From Bryopsis sp. KO-2023 (Eukaryota; Chlorophyta; Ulvophyceae; Bryopsidales; Bryopsidaceae), in NCBI GenBank assembly GCA_030272585.1, contig BSYQ01000012.1, positions 682,001 to 746,000 on the forward strand: 64,000 nucleotides of DNA, written 5' to 3'. The translations under genes and the position numbers were made by a program. The first letter of the stretch is position 1, and each line of letters begins with the position of its first letter. Positions 48,016 to 59,235 of this stretch are shown piece after piece. Under the pieces are notes generated by a model. It saw only the letters and a program-made list of their open reading frames with translations. It was not told the DNA's origin and did not search any database.

Positions 48016-48703
48016 TTTTTTTTGTCCAACAGTCTGTTTCTGTTAGTACTGGTGAAGTGCTGCGGGTCTGACTCTTGGCGCCCTGTCTGGTTGCCAACCA
48101 ACCGTCGGGTTTCTGGCAGCAAGCATATTATGTTGCCGCCGTTCTACCTCGATGCCTCGTTTACAGTATCAGAAACACTACTGCACAAGGCATGAATCAG
48201 AGAATGTCGGTTCAAGGACTTTGGAGAGGAGGAACTGTGTCGGCTCGTCGTTTGGTGGGTCGACGCGGAATTTCAGGAGGAGTTCCGGACGTCATTGTGG
48301 CTGCGCAGCGGAACCCTTTTGGACGTACAACTCGAAATGGGATGAAAGAGGCGAGGGTAGTCTCCCGTGCGACCCCTGGTGACAGCTTTTTCTTCAAGCC
48401 GTCGCGTGGTGGTGGGGACCACATGGAGAGCGCGACGCCAGAAAACTCGGAGCTCGTCCGAGTCATCGCTGGGCTGAAGGAGAGTGAAAAGGGACGCATC
48501 CTCGCAACTGTGTCGAGCGACGCCAAGAAGGCAATCGCAGTCACTGTGGCGAACACGTTTGGGTTCGTCGCGGGAAAGGGGCTGGAGGTAGGAACTCACA
48601 AATTGCGACTCGCCGTGATGCAGAAATTTTACGTCTGAAGACGTGGTCTTGTTGACGTGCCGGGAGTCAATTTCCTTGCAGCTTTCGGGAACTGCTTTTT
48701 GAA
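48016..48703. repeat. Inverted duplicate segment, copy 2
   Basis: This is the partner of bases 1-715 in opposite orientation. It covers the 5' flank, exon 1 and most of intron 1 of the complete DUF760 gene. The right limit is set by the window edge of copy 1, not by loss of similarity. Confidence 0.85.
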
Positions 48704-49657
48704 TCAAATCCTGTCGCTTCTATTTAGGTGAGCGTGCGAGGGGCGTACTTCCCCTTTTACGCTTTCCTTCTTTCATGCCTCTGCGCCGGATATAGCCTGC
48801 GTGCGACGGAGGCCCGGATGCATCTCGAAGGCTTCCTGAAGCCTTCCCCCCAACCACCCCTTGACGATGACGACTACTTTGAAAAGGCGTCAGGACTCTT
48901 GCCTGAGGTTCGAGCAAAGCTCCCTGTTGAAGCCGCAGAGTACATCGCGTCACTCGAGGCACAAGTGGAGGTGGGTAGAACGTTCTTTGTTTCCATTCTT
49001 CTCACCTGTGGAACAAAACCTCGAGGTCGGCGCCGCCAGAATGGCGGAATTTGTATCGAATCGACCTGCTATCGATCAGTTGCTCTCTTTCTCAGGACCA
49101 CGAACGTGCAAAAAAGAGGGATAAGGAAAAGAAGGCTTCTTCGAACCCTCTGACGGAGTATGTACTGAGCGTGGGACCAGAAAAGATTCTACAGATGACA
49201 GCGTCATCCAGCCTGGAGGTCACCGGTGCCTTCAACTCTGTGGCTGGCAGAGTACTGGAAAAATTTGGGGCGCCTCCATTAAAAGTTGCTGGACTGGGGG
49301 AGGAAATTGAAGTGATGGTGGGCAGCAAAGCCTTAATGGATGCTGTGGAGTGGTGCCTGTTGACCGGATACTTCGTTCGATACGAAGAGAGCAGGTGCGG
49401 ATCGTTTTGGGGTTGGATTTTTATGTTCCAATGTTTTATGTTTGTTGGGCATGAAACCATTTGCTGCTGGAAAAATGCATGGGATGTCGATTTATAATCT
49501 GTTTGTTTTTTTTCGTGGGTCCCACAGGATCGCCCTGGATAAATGCTTTTCAAAGAAGGATGCAGAGAAACCAACCGATGGATCGCCATGTTGGTTGGGC
49601 AAAATCAAAGGTTTTTTGGGAAAGGCACTATTGGGTCGAGGCGATCGATCCAATTGA
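48192..49657 (+). CDS. Plastid tandem-DUF760 protein, copy 2 (complete)
   Basis: Four exons (48192-48587, 48728-48970, 49096-49394, 49528-49657) join in phase to a TGA at 49657, about 355 residues. The N-terminus is a likely plastid transit peptide. Two DUF760 repeats follow. Repeat 1 spans the exon 1-2 junction (AKKAIAVTVANTFGFV then FLLSCLCAGYSLRATEARMH). Repeat 2 covers exons 3-4 (NPLTEYVLSVGPEKILQM then WCLLTGYFVRYEESRIALD). Both end in the family's GYxxR..E.R helix. An acidic linker (PLDDDDYFEKASG) and a Lys/Glu-rich segment separate them. DUF760 proteins are plastid proteins of plants and algae without a settled biochemical role. Assignment rests on motif recall, so it is moderate; the intron-exon structure is firm. 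Confidence 0.68.
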
Positions 49658-49857
49658 TTTTGCTGATCAATAACATGGTGGGCTTGAGCCGATGTCAGAC
49701 TCCAGTCAAGTCCACCTAGAGGAGAATGAACTTGCATCACCACTGTATAACATGAAAAACAACTGTATTTTTATCTTAACACTCTGTACCTGAGAATTGG
49801 TTCAACGAGATGAAAGGAAAGAAAGGAAAACGAAGTACTTGTATTTTATTTTTTTTT

Positions 49858-50225
49858 GGACAGAAAGGCGCCCACCAGGGGTGGAAAACAGGATTTGTCA
49901 TGGAGTGTTTGGACTGAGATTTTAAAAAATTTGTGAAGTATTGGATTTGGGGTTGAACAATTTTTTGGACAGAAAAAAACCCAAGGGGGATGGAAAAGAA
50001 AATTCGTGATGGGGTGTTGGACTGGGATTTTTCCTAATTTGAAATTTAAAAAAAGAATTGGATCGCATGACATTCGCAAAAAGAATGAAGGGAAAAAAAG
50101 GAAAGAAAGGAGCCCAACAGGGGTGACTCAACAGGGGTTGTTGAGCAAATTTGGAATGGGGTGTCAGGCAAAGATTTTTTTTAATTCGAAATCTACGGAA
50201 TGGGATTGGGGGTTGAATTTGCAAA
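49858..50225. repeat. Degenerate tandem repeat, three units of about 110-140 bp
   Basis: Each unit starts with a GGACAGAAA-like purine stretch. It then has CC(A)CCAGGGGTGG-like text, an ATGG(A/G)GTGTTGGACTG-like segment, a T run, an AATTTG motif and a TTGGATT-type end. Units begin near 49858, 49967 and 50085. Divergence between units is high. Confidence 0.65.
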
Positions 50226-51125
50226 AGAAATAAGGGCATCTTTCTATTGACGTTAATTTTTCTTTTGTTTTATGGAGAGTAACTGGCTGGAGACGAGGAA
50301 AGGAATGAAGTGGCTTAATGCAACCATTCTGGAAATTGAGAGCATTTAGTTTTTTGAAAGGGGCCTTTTGAAAGGGTCTCGTAATTGACGCAAACAAGGC
50401 ATTCAAGCTTGATCGAGCATCGGGGTGAAACACAATTTGTTTTTTATTTTTATATATAAATATATATGTGTACATTTTTTGAAGAAAATTCGTGAATGCG
50501 GAACTCAAGGTGCTTTGGGTAGGCTGATTTTCTTGTAAGCATGCTACTCTAAAGTAAAGTTTTGGGGAAGGTGGGCTGCAAACAAACTGGGCATTGCATT
50601 TAACCTGTGTTGGATTATTTGCCAAAATTGGGGGTGGGGGGGGAAGGGCATGTTTTTTTCAAAGTTGGATGGAAAATTAAGGAACGAGGGTTTTTGTTGG
50701 AATTTTGCGGAGATAATTCAATCGAGGTTCTGATTGTCGGGGCCACCATCATCAATGATTGGTGGCCTACCAATACAGGGAGAACAAAAAATGAGAGGGG
50801 TCGATGGGTGTTTTCAAAACAAAAAGGTTCAGGTTATGTTCAAACAACCTAAAGGATTTTGAGTGTTTATGTTCCATTGCAGCAGTGCAATGGTGATCAA
50901 AAAGCAAAGCACCAGATCCAATTTCCACTGACAGTTGCTCCTCAACAAGAATTGTGTCGCAACAGGATTAGTACAACAGAATGCATTTTTCTCCGTTTGT
51001 TTTCTGATCTTTTTCACAAAGTAGTTATTCAGTAGTTATTCGTTGTTGGTTGCTTTTTGGGTGGAACACTTGTGCGCGAGCTCAAACTTTTCAACGAAGC
51101 TTTTCAACGTTCGGGTTTTTTCAAT

Positions 51126-51212
51126 GTTTTGGGTGGCTGGATTACCAGTGTAAAACGAAATTGATGGCAGCGGTTTGGCAAAACAATTCCAAAACATCCA
51201 GCCACCCAAAAC
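51126..51212. repeat. Perfect 17-bp inverted repeat, 53-bp spacer
   Basis: GTTTTGGGTGGCTGGAT at 51126-51142 has its exact reverse complement at 51196-51212. The whole folds to an 87-base stem-loop, in the size range of a small-RNA precursor, about 0.3 kb upstream of the next gene. Confidence 0.85.
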
Positions 51213-51491
51213 TGTTGGCGGAGTTGGGAAAAATCGTTGGATCACATGAACGGGCGGTGTCGAGATGACATAGACAACATGCACATGGGCCGTGCAACAA
51301 CGATCGTCTTGGATGCTCAATCTCCTCATGACTAATCCCACAAGGAAACAAACAAACAAACATCAATCCCACAAGGAAACACCGTGGCACAATTCCGCGG
51401 AAGCATAAAAATGGAAATCTCCACACGGTTTTGATACCTTGCTCTTTCCCCCTTATCAGCTTCTCCCAGTGTTTTCGCCCCAGTCGATACC

Positions 51492-52497
51492 ATGGCCCCC
51501 GGACTGATCCCCACGCTCATGATGCTCACGACCGCGGCGTTCCGGATGCAGGTACGTGTTGCCGATCCTCTCGCGAAACCTCGTGTGTGCTGTTGAACAC
51601 AAGGACTGGTTTGCGTGGCGAATGGGCGATGGTGTGTGTCTGCATATCCTAAGCTTGGATCAGATCCACGATCGCCCGTGCAGCGCTCGCGGTACACCTT
51701 TGCTTCACTCTGAGCTTTTAGCATGTTTCAACGGAGTGTCGTATCTTGTACCAGAACCGGGACCAGTGCACGCTCATGCCGCCGGAGCTTGTCGGGGTGT
51801 GGGTTGGACCCGACCAGTACGTCGATGACGACTCCTCCGTGGGGACTTGCGAGCCCGCTTACGCTGCGTTCCAGCCAGGAGCGCACTGCAGCTACCACTG
51901 GCTGGAGGCTTGCAGCCCTGACACATTCTCGATCGAGGACTCGTACTCTTACAGCATCACTTCTTACACATGCAGCGGAAAAGCTGAGGGATTCGTGTAC
52001 GACGTGGAGAACACCACTGGCGATCACTCATGCAACTACTTCAAGAGGGATGGCAACACGGTAACGATCGTTGATTCTTCTTTTGTTTACGAAGTTATGG
52101 AATGAGCGTATCGACGTGGAAAAGCACATGAATCAGCGAGCTGAGCTGCCAACGATCGCAGTCCTCCCCCCGGGATGCAATGCAAATGTTTCATATCGTC
52201 TGTGGGTGCATGTATGGTGCATGCTGGAATCCTCAGTACCGATTGAACTGGTTGTGTAGCTTAGTCGCACTGGACTGGAATCTGTGGTGTTATTTTGGAA
52301 GGTAATAACAGGATTTCCTCTATGTGTGTGTGTGTGTGCAGTTGACCTACGTATATGGAGAAAAGACCGATAGGTTGGAGGATGTTGTTTGCCCAGAAGG
52401 CGAAGTCGGAGTCAGCGAAACTGTCAGTGGATCTTTCACTGGTGTCTTGTCTGACAGGGAAGACTCTGCGGACGAAGCCGATTTTGCATGCACCTGA
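51492..52497 (+). CDS. Secreted Cys-rich protein, unidentified
   Basis: Three exons (51492-51551, 51722-52060, 52342-52497) give 184 residues in phase. Exon 1 encodes a short hydrophobic leader (MAPGLIPTLMMLTTAAFRMQ) that could be a signal peptide. The mature part has evenly spread Cys (STECRILYQNRDQCTLMP, VGTCEPAYAAF, AHCSYHWLEACSPD, ITSYTCSGKAEG, HSCNYFKRDGN, LEDVVCPEGEVG and a final ACT). It is acidic and rich in Tyr, Ser and Thr, as in a disulfide-stabilised extracellular protein. The tail is Asp/Glu-rich. No family was recognised. The next gene downstream is also secreted, but the two share no similarity. Confidence 0.7.
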
Positions 52498-53359
52498 TTC
52501 TCGGGGATTTTGCATACTTGTTTTTGAACGATAGGTGGTGGTGGTGTGAAGCTGAGGTGGAGAGTTAAATGATAGGACAAGAGTCAATCTACTGAGTGAA
52601 TGCTTCACACACACGCACACACATATATGTATTTTGGTGTACTTTTTTTTCACTTTTTTTCACAACATTTTTGTACCTTTTTCTTTGATAATTTGAAGTT
52701 GAGAGTGGGAGGAGGTTCAAAGAGGGGGAAAATATGGCTGGAGTTTTCGGCCTATGCAACGGTTACACCAGAGATGGAGAGATTTTTCCCTCCAGGGAGC
52801 ATGTGCATGAGGGGAGAGCCTCTAGCCTTATTTTTTTCTTGTGGTTTTGTTTTTGGTAAACTTGGTTTTTGTCAAGAAACATTATACAACCTGCACACCC
52901 GTCTCTATGGTCGCTGGACCTTAAACTTTTTATGCATTGTGTCTTCCATTGTTTTTTATCTCGTTCTGTCATTGGCCGTTCTGCTGTCCAAGTGTTATTT
53001 GGAAGGAATGAGAAAATGTCCATACCAACAAAAAACACTCATTACCAAAAATGTTCCAACATTGGAAAGAAACCCTAACTCATATTGTATCAGAACAAAA
53101 GAAAGGGGGAGGAGGAAGGCCTTCGATCACTCAGATAATGTTTGGAATTTCATTTCGAAATGAAATTGATTGGCATACTTTGATGAGCGGAGTCGATACG
53201 AGCCTTTCGCTGTGCACGTACCAAAGTCGCGGTCAAATCACCACCTGGGTTCCTATCGCGGCTTTGCCGATAATCAACCTCACCTCATCCCACGTAACCC
53301 CACCAAAACACACAAACAAAGTTGAGAATCCCACCGAATTCGTATCGCTTCCAGCAAAT
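52498..53359. other. Spacer upstream of the PHM-like gene
   Basis: The last 150 bases are GC-richer and probably form the leader of the next gene. A CA/TG-rich patch lies near 52605-52625. No gene is seen. Confidence 0.5.
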
Positions 53360-56300
53360 ATGGCTACACGTTGCCCGCTCGGTTTATTTTTGGCAATCGC
53401 CCTTCTGCTGGTGGCTTCGCCCGCCCAGGGCCGCCAGCAATATCGATCCAGCATACCCAACGGCAACGGCATCCCGTGTCCCCCGGAGGACCCCCATTGT
53501 GAAGAAAACGAGCTCTGCGTTGGATTTGGGCACGAAAGTTGCGCTGGGGGGGTCATATCTCCCAAGCGTAATGCTTTCGGCAAGGTAGACACCACTTACA
53601 CACGGAAGATATCTGGGATACAGAGCGTTCATATATTTCAAGGGTTTAGATGCGGCGGTGATATCACCGATGTGATGTGGGCGAGAAAAAAGGCGGCTCC
53701 TATTGAAACCCCCAGCTTGGGTGGTGCTCAAGGACTGGATGGCGTTGATATTCAATATACCAAGTTGGTTCATCGTGTGCTCGCGACAGGATTTCGAAGC
53801 CGCCGGGTTGGAATGGTCCAGAGAATTATGCGAGAAAGATTCTGACGGCGACGGCTTCAGCAACGGCTACGAGCTCGGCGATCCGTGCTGCATTTGGCAG
53901 GAGGTGAGGGAAATCAACCCTTGGGGTTTTCGTGCAAGTCCACGTGTTTCAAACGCAAGCTGTTTCTGAGGTCGCATCTGTTTTTGTTTCTCTTTTTGCA
54001 ACCAGGGCGCCGAAATCCCTGAGTGGATGCGTGAGTGGGCGATCAGCCACCCCGGCTTCTCGGAGTCCACGCAGATCCCTGATGAAAACGTCGACTTGAA
54101 AGCACTGTGCGAGAAAGCTGCGCCTCTGTCGGAAAAGGAGTTGTACAATGTTGGGGAGGATAAGATAACCCAGGATTACGTCATAGACGACCACGTGATT
54201 CCGACCCGGGAGACTGTTTATGAGGACATCAGATTCAATTTCCCGGTTGGTGATTTTTCTCCAGTTGCTTTCTTTTGATTCTATACGAGGCTTTGAAAAG
54301 TATGACCAACACACATGCATAAGATCGCCATATGGCATCGATGAAAGTGAAATTCCACATTTCTTATTTCTTTATAAGATGAAGCGAGCCCCGCTTGCAT
54401 GTGTGGTACTCATGCTGAGATGTTGGGTTGCTGGTTTATACCCTGAGGTCATATCACCCATTTGCACAGAAACAGGTCGATGTTTGAATGTAATACATTT
54501 GAAAAAAGAAAACTACGAGATGATGCTACAGGTGCTCTTTTTTTAACTAAAAAAGATTCCATTTCCCCATTCTCCACCCACGCACTCAAACCGACAAAAA
54601 ACAACAGCTCGGAAAAAACCCACACCTGTCCATCCACCAGATAACTTCTGTTGTTATTGATGTCGTTCCGGCTCCTCACAATTGATTATCTACTGCTGTC
54701 TTTTTTTTTTCCTTTTCACCCCATGTGTGTGTTTTTACAGGATGACCAAACATACTATATCGTCGGAGCTGAGACCCTAAAGGACAATGCGGACATGGTG
54801 CATCACTACGTGGTGAAAGGCTGCCCTGGAAAAGCTGAAAAAAAAATCATAGGGAAGGTAGCGGAGTCTTTTGGGGAGGGTTCTGGCGGAGATGATAATT
54901 GCGAGGAAACTCTATTCATCTGGGCTCCTGGTGGTAGGGTCAATAACACCCAGCATCATGATGATGCAACCAGTAACATTGCCTCCTTTTGTGGAATTGG
55001 AAATGGAGGTTTTTTGGAGTGCTTTTCCCTCAACCGTTTTCTATTTTGACGGGGTGAAAAGTGATTTTTTTTCCCCAGAAAAAGCCTTTGAGAATTGGTA
55101 AAAACAAAAAGTTGCAGGTCCAAAAACATGGTCTCTGGAGGAGGTTTTTTGTCCCGAATTGCCACATAAACCTGGCTGGAGGACGTTTGCATGCATGTCA
55201 GATTTTTGAATCGTTCGTCACATTTGGGGGTTGTCGGAATGATTTCATTTGCTACATTCATTGCTGTGCAGCGGACCTTTCGATTCCTTTGGTGTCGGGC
55301 TTTGCTGTTGGCAAAGGAACAAAGCGAGCTGGTTTTAAGGTCCAAATGCACTACGATAACCCGTTGCTCAAGGAAGGCGAGACGGATGCCAGCGGGATTC
55401 GGTTCCACATGACCACCACACCGAGGAAATATGAGGTGAATGCATGCATGTACATTAAACCCATCGATATCAGCAGGTTTTTGGTGTTTCTTGAAATTGA
55501 GGGGGGGGGGGGTCTGGATAAATGAGGGAGGGTTTGTCGTTTGGGGGGGGGGGGGTATGCTTGAAAAAGGGACACACTTTTCCCATGATTGCATGTTTTT
55601 TTTTTTTGAAACAAATGGATAGCTGTGGACAAGCAAGGCCAGGCGTTCGGAGGAAGGAGGGTGAGATTTGGTCGAGGTAACAAGGACTGATGTCTCGATT
55701 TTTTTTATGTTTTTTTTGACAGGCTGGAATTTTGTGGACCGGGAGCATGATTTCGGTGGGTGTGATTCCCCCCAAAACGAAGACCTACTCTTCCACCATT
55801 TTCCAGGTGAAAGTGGATGAGGAAATTGCTCCGGATGGCCTCACCGTGTTTGGCTACCTGCCCCACATGCATGAATTGGGGAGAAGGATGTGGACTGAAA
55901 GATTGGAGAGGAAGTCTGACAGCAAGGGGGATCTGAGGGATTTCTCGGAGCTGGAAAAGGTACGTTTTGGTGGGGCTTTTTTTCAGGATGAGTCATTTTT
56001 GGCGACAAAACACCTCAATGGTGTTATCCAGCTTTTTCTGAAGTTGCATGTTTGAAGTAAAAATCATTCCTCTCTGATATGGACAGCGAGGCTGGATGCA
56101 ATTTTTTTTTTTTGCACAATGGACAGGAAAAATCGAGGTTTTTGACCCCTATGCAATATACTCAAATCACAAAAAAAAAAAACATGATAAAGAAAATGAC
56201 AAGAATTAAACAAATCAAAGGGAAAGAAAACTGTGCAGGGTTGATTTCCTGTGACTGATTTCTTGGACCAGTTTTTTTGGGCCAGTTCCACGACTTCCTT

Positions 56301-58002
56301 AGAGGTCGGCCAGATGAGTTTTAATGTCTGAGTTTTGTTTCGAAAAAGGTGGAGGATATTGGTCGGGATGACAAATGGAGGTTCGACACTCAAAATATGA
56401 TCCCTGTGTCGGGGATGAAAATCAAAAACGGAGAATTCATTTCCACCACCTGTCTGTACGATTCAAGCGACAGGACTGAAGTGACTATCGGAAGCTTGGG
56501 TTCTCGAGATGAAATGTGCATCGGCTACATTGCATGTGGGTGAAATCGGAAAATATAAATATAGGGCTGCTTCTATATATTTATGCAAAAAACACCCATA
56601 GGGTTTTCAAACAAACAAACAAACATCGAATTAAATTGTGAGGGATAAAACCATAGGGTTTCCACTCTGGTGCTAGAATCGATCGAAAAGTTTGACAATA
56701 TTTCCATAGAATGATTTCGATGAGGTACCGAAAGTTTTGATGAGTTCCGATTTTTGATTATTTTTTTGGTTTTTTCCTTTCCTTTTTTTTTTTTTCACAC
56801 CACAGCTACAGTATGTTTCAGTGATATTTTTATTCTTATTTATTCATTTCTTGTTGCTTTTTATAATCAGTTTACCCATCCAACGCGGTGGATTCCGTGC
56901 TCCTTCACAGCGGCCCTCGATTCTTCAGTGAAATGACCGACAAGGATTTCAAATCCGTGAAATCCGTGACTCAGATTTTGAAAAACCCTGACATGGATAC
57001 CGAATTGCCAACCTGGCGTCGGGCCTATCTGGATGGAGAATTGGAATGCGACGAACAAATAGTGAAAAGCAGGAATATTTTGATGCCGGGCAAGGGCGTT
57101 TATATTGGAGAAAAGACTTTTGCGCGATTGGGCCGATTGTGTGGAGAGGAGATTGTGAATGCATTCACGTTTGGTTATGATGTCCCTGGGAAAACAGACT
57201 GTCCGCAAGGTGAGTCAAAGAATGTATGGGGAAGGGAGGAAAAGTTGGAAAGGGAAAAAAATTGGGAGGAGTTTGCTGCAGATTTTTTTGGGTTGGAAAA
57301 AAAAAGGAAAAATAAAAGGCTGGTAAAACGAAATGATGGCTCTTTTTGGGGGCATATATATGTTCCTGTGAAAACTTGCATGTGGATTTTTTTTTTGTGG
57401 AGAAATAGTAGTTTCAGCCATGCCAATCAATGCACTAAATTTCAGGGTTTTTTTTTAGTTTGTTTAATCCTTCCTTATGTTGGTCTTTTTTCCCCTCCAG
57501 AATGTGCTGCCGAGATTTTCAGCATTTTGGGGTGCAGTCTTTTGAAAGAAGGAAAACAGAGTGGAGGAAAAACGTTGCCACTCTATTCTTCCAATATGGA
57601 AATAGCTGCAACCGAGCTGTGTGGAGAGGTAATCCAATATATATTTTTAAACTTGAAAAAAAATAAAATAAAAAAATTCTGGAATTCTTAGTTCCAGCAT
57701 CAAGATCTCATGTCTACATGATCGTAGTTTTTCATGTTTTCAATATTTTTTATTTTTGAGGGGGGCGGCCCTGAACATTTAGACGTTTGCCCCAAAAAAC
57801 CCTGGAAAAGAAAAAATCTTTTAAAATGATAAGGGAGTGTTGAACATGAAAAAACTAGTGCCAGATTTTCGAGGATGAACTGGTTGATATTTTCATTGTC
57901 AAATGAACCTCATATTCTGACCTCTTCCTTTTTTTTCTTTTTTTTTTTCAGAGTTTCATAAAACACTACGAAGAAAACAAAATCGACCCCCAAGACTTTT
58001 AG
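53360..58002 (+). CDS. Secreted temptin-PHM copper type II ascorbate-dependent monooxygenase
   Basis: This is a PHM/DBH-fold enzyme that hydroxylates a carbon with two copper ions. Ten exons (53360-53584, 53790-53903, 54006-54245, 54741-54933, 55272-55435, 55723-55959, 56349-56535, 56871-57209, 57501-57628, 57952-58002) give 625 residues in phase. Residues 1-25 are a signal peptide (LFLAIALLLVASPAQG). A temptin-type module follows, with IPNGNGIPCPP, VGFGHESCAGG, RNAFGKDFEAAGLEW and CEKDSDGDGFSNGYELGDP. In the catalytic part all copper ligands expected from PHM are visible: His-His in MVHHYVVKGC (about 214-215), His in VQMHYDNP (about 284), HxH in LPHMHELGR (360, 362) and Met in SRDEMCIGYIAFY (about 447). 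The C-terminal 150 residues are extra and Cys-rich. The substrate is unknown; no amidating lyase domain is present. Confidence 0.88.
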
Positions 58003-59010
58003 CCAACAAAACAGGGGTTGATTTTTTGCTCCTTTTTGTTTAAATGCTGTTGATGACCTCTATAAAAAAAGAAAAAGTATAATAATAATATTGAAAGATT
58101 TGAGAATATATTTTGCATTGGTGCATTATCAAATAATGCAGAACGGGGGGGGGAGGGGGGGGAATTCATATGTATGGATCGTTGTTTCGATTCATCCCTT
58201 ATCGCTTGCATGTCCCAAATATCTTCTTTTATGTTTCTATTTGATTGTTTTGATTATCCTATGCAGTAGCATAGTTATTTTTCCTCGCCAGCTAATCAAT
58301 GGAGTTGAAATCTTTTGGTTGAAACTGAAAAGACTAGCTATTGCGGTGGGGGTTTTCAATGGTTGAGTTGTATTGTTGCAGAAGCATAGGGCTTCTGTTT
58401 TTCTGTTTGTGGGAGTGTCAGGGGGGGTATGTATATTTCTTAAAAATTCATAGTTAATTTGAAAGCGATTCTGGTGTGAGTAATGTGGCTTGTAAATTGA
58501 TTTTGAACCCTTGATTTTCTTGTTTTATTTAATACGATAATTTGTTGTTTTTTTGTTTTTTCTTTTTTTTTTGGGGGGGGGGATGAACATTGAGAAAAGG
58601 AAAAAATTTTCCTTGGTTATAACCAAAACTGCTTCGCTAAGCAAAAAACAGTACAAAATATGCTGTTCTATTATTATCCTTAGTGCCTTTTTTCTTGTGA
58701 GCACCTCACAGATAAATGGACCTGAAGAAAAGGTCTCAAAGAAACAATAAGTTTAAAAAACAGTTCTGTGTTGGATGGCTTCTGAACACTTTGGTTGAGC
58801 TCTCGAAATTAAGTTCGTGTTCGGCAACCAAAACTTCTGCAGCAGATGATATCCATGTCGTCAATTTCAACATTATTTTTTGACCCTCCAGACGCCTCCT
58901 TGGCACAGGCGTTCAGGACAAAAACCTTTCGATTCCAGATATTTCCCAAGCTTGTACTCGATTCGACCCTCCTCTCCTTCCCACCTTTCCGTTTTGACAG
59001 CCCTTACACG
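58003..59010. other. Spacer after the PHM-like gene
   Basis: AT-rich 3' flank containing a T10-G10 junction (58563-58582). From about 58850 the DNA becomes GC-richer and pyrimidine-rich, like a promoter and leader. No gene is called. Confidence 0.5.
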
Positions 59011-59235
59011 ATGGCCTCCGCAGCCGTGGCGTAGACTCTCGTCGGTGCTCGATCCGCCGCCAAGGTGAGCTTGACCCCCGAGGCTCTGGAGAAGTACGGC
59101 GGAGTCGAGCTCGGTGAAGCCGAAAGGAGAGGATCGATACACCTGGAAAAAAAAACGAAAACAATAAAAGCTCTGCATGGCCTTTTGGCGAAGCTGCTGA
59201 TCCTCCTTAACCCGGTGGAGCTTTCAATCCAATGA
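59011..59235 (+). pseudogene. Possible broken plastid-protein 5' exon (TAG at codon 8)
   Basis: ATGGCCTCCGCAGCCGTGGC opens a transit-peptide-like start MASAAVA, then TAG at 59032-59034. The same frame then stays open for 66 codons (TLVGARSAAKVSLTPEALEK and on). A GTGAGC donor-like site follows AAG at 59064. A single C-to-T change from CAG would explain the stop. The minus strand is also open here, so the call is weak. Confidence 0.3.

Larger units (their letters stand above)
49658..51491. other. Intergenic spacer with tandem repeat and long hairpin
   Basis: This holds the 3' flank of the DUF760 gene, a degenerate three-copy tandem repeat (49858-50225), a perfect 17-bp inverted repeat (51126-51212) and a direct 15-base repeat TCCCACAAGGAAACA near 51337 and 51367. 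No gene was found. Confidence 0.5.
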
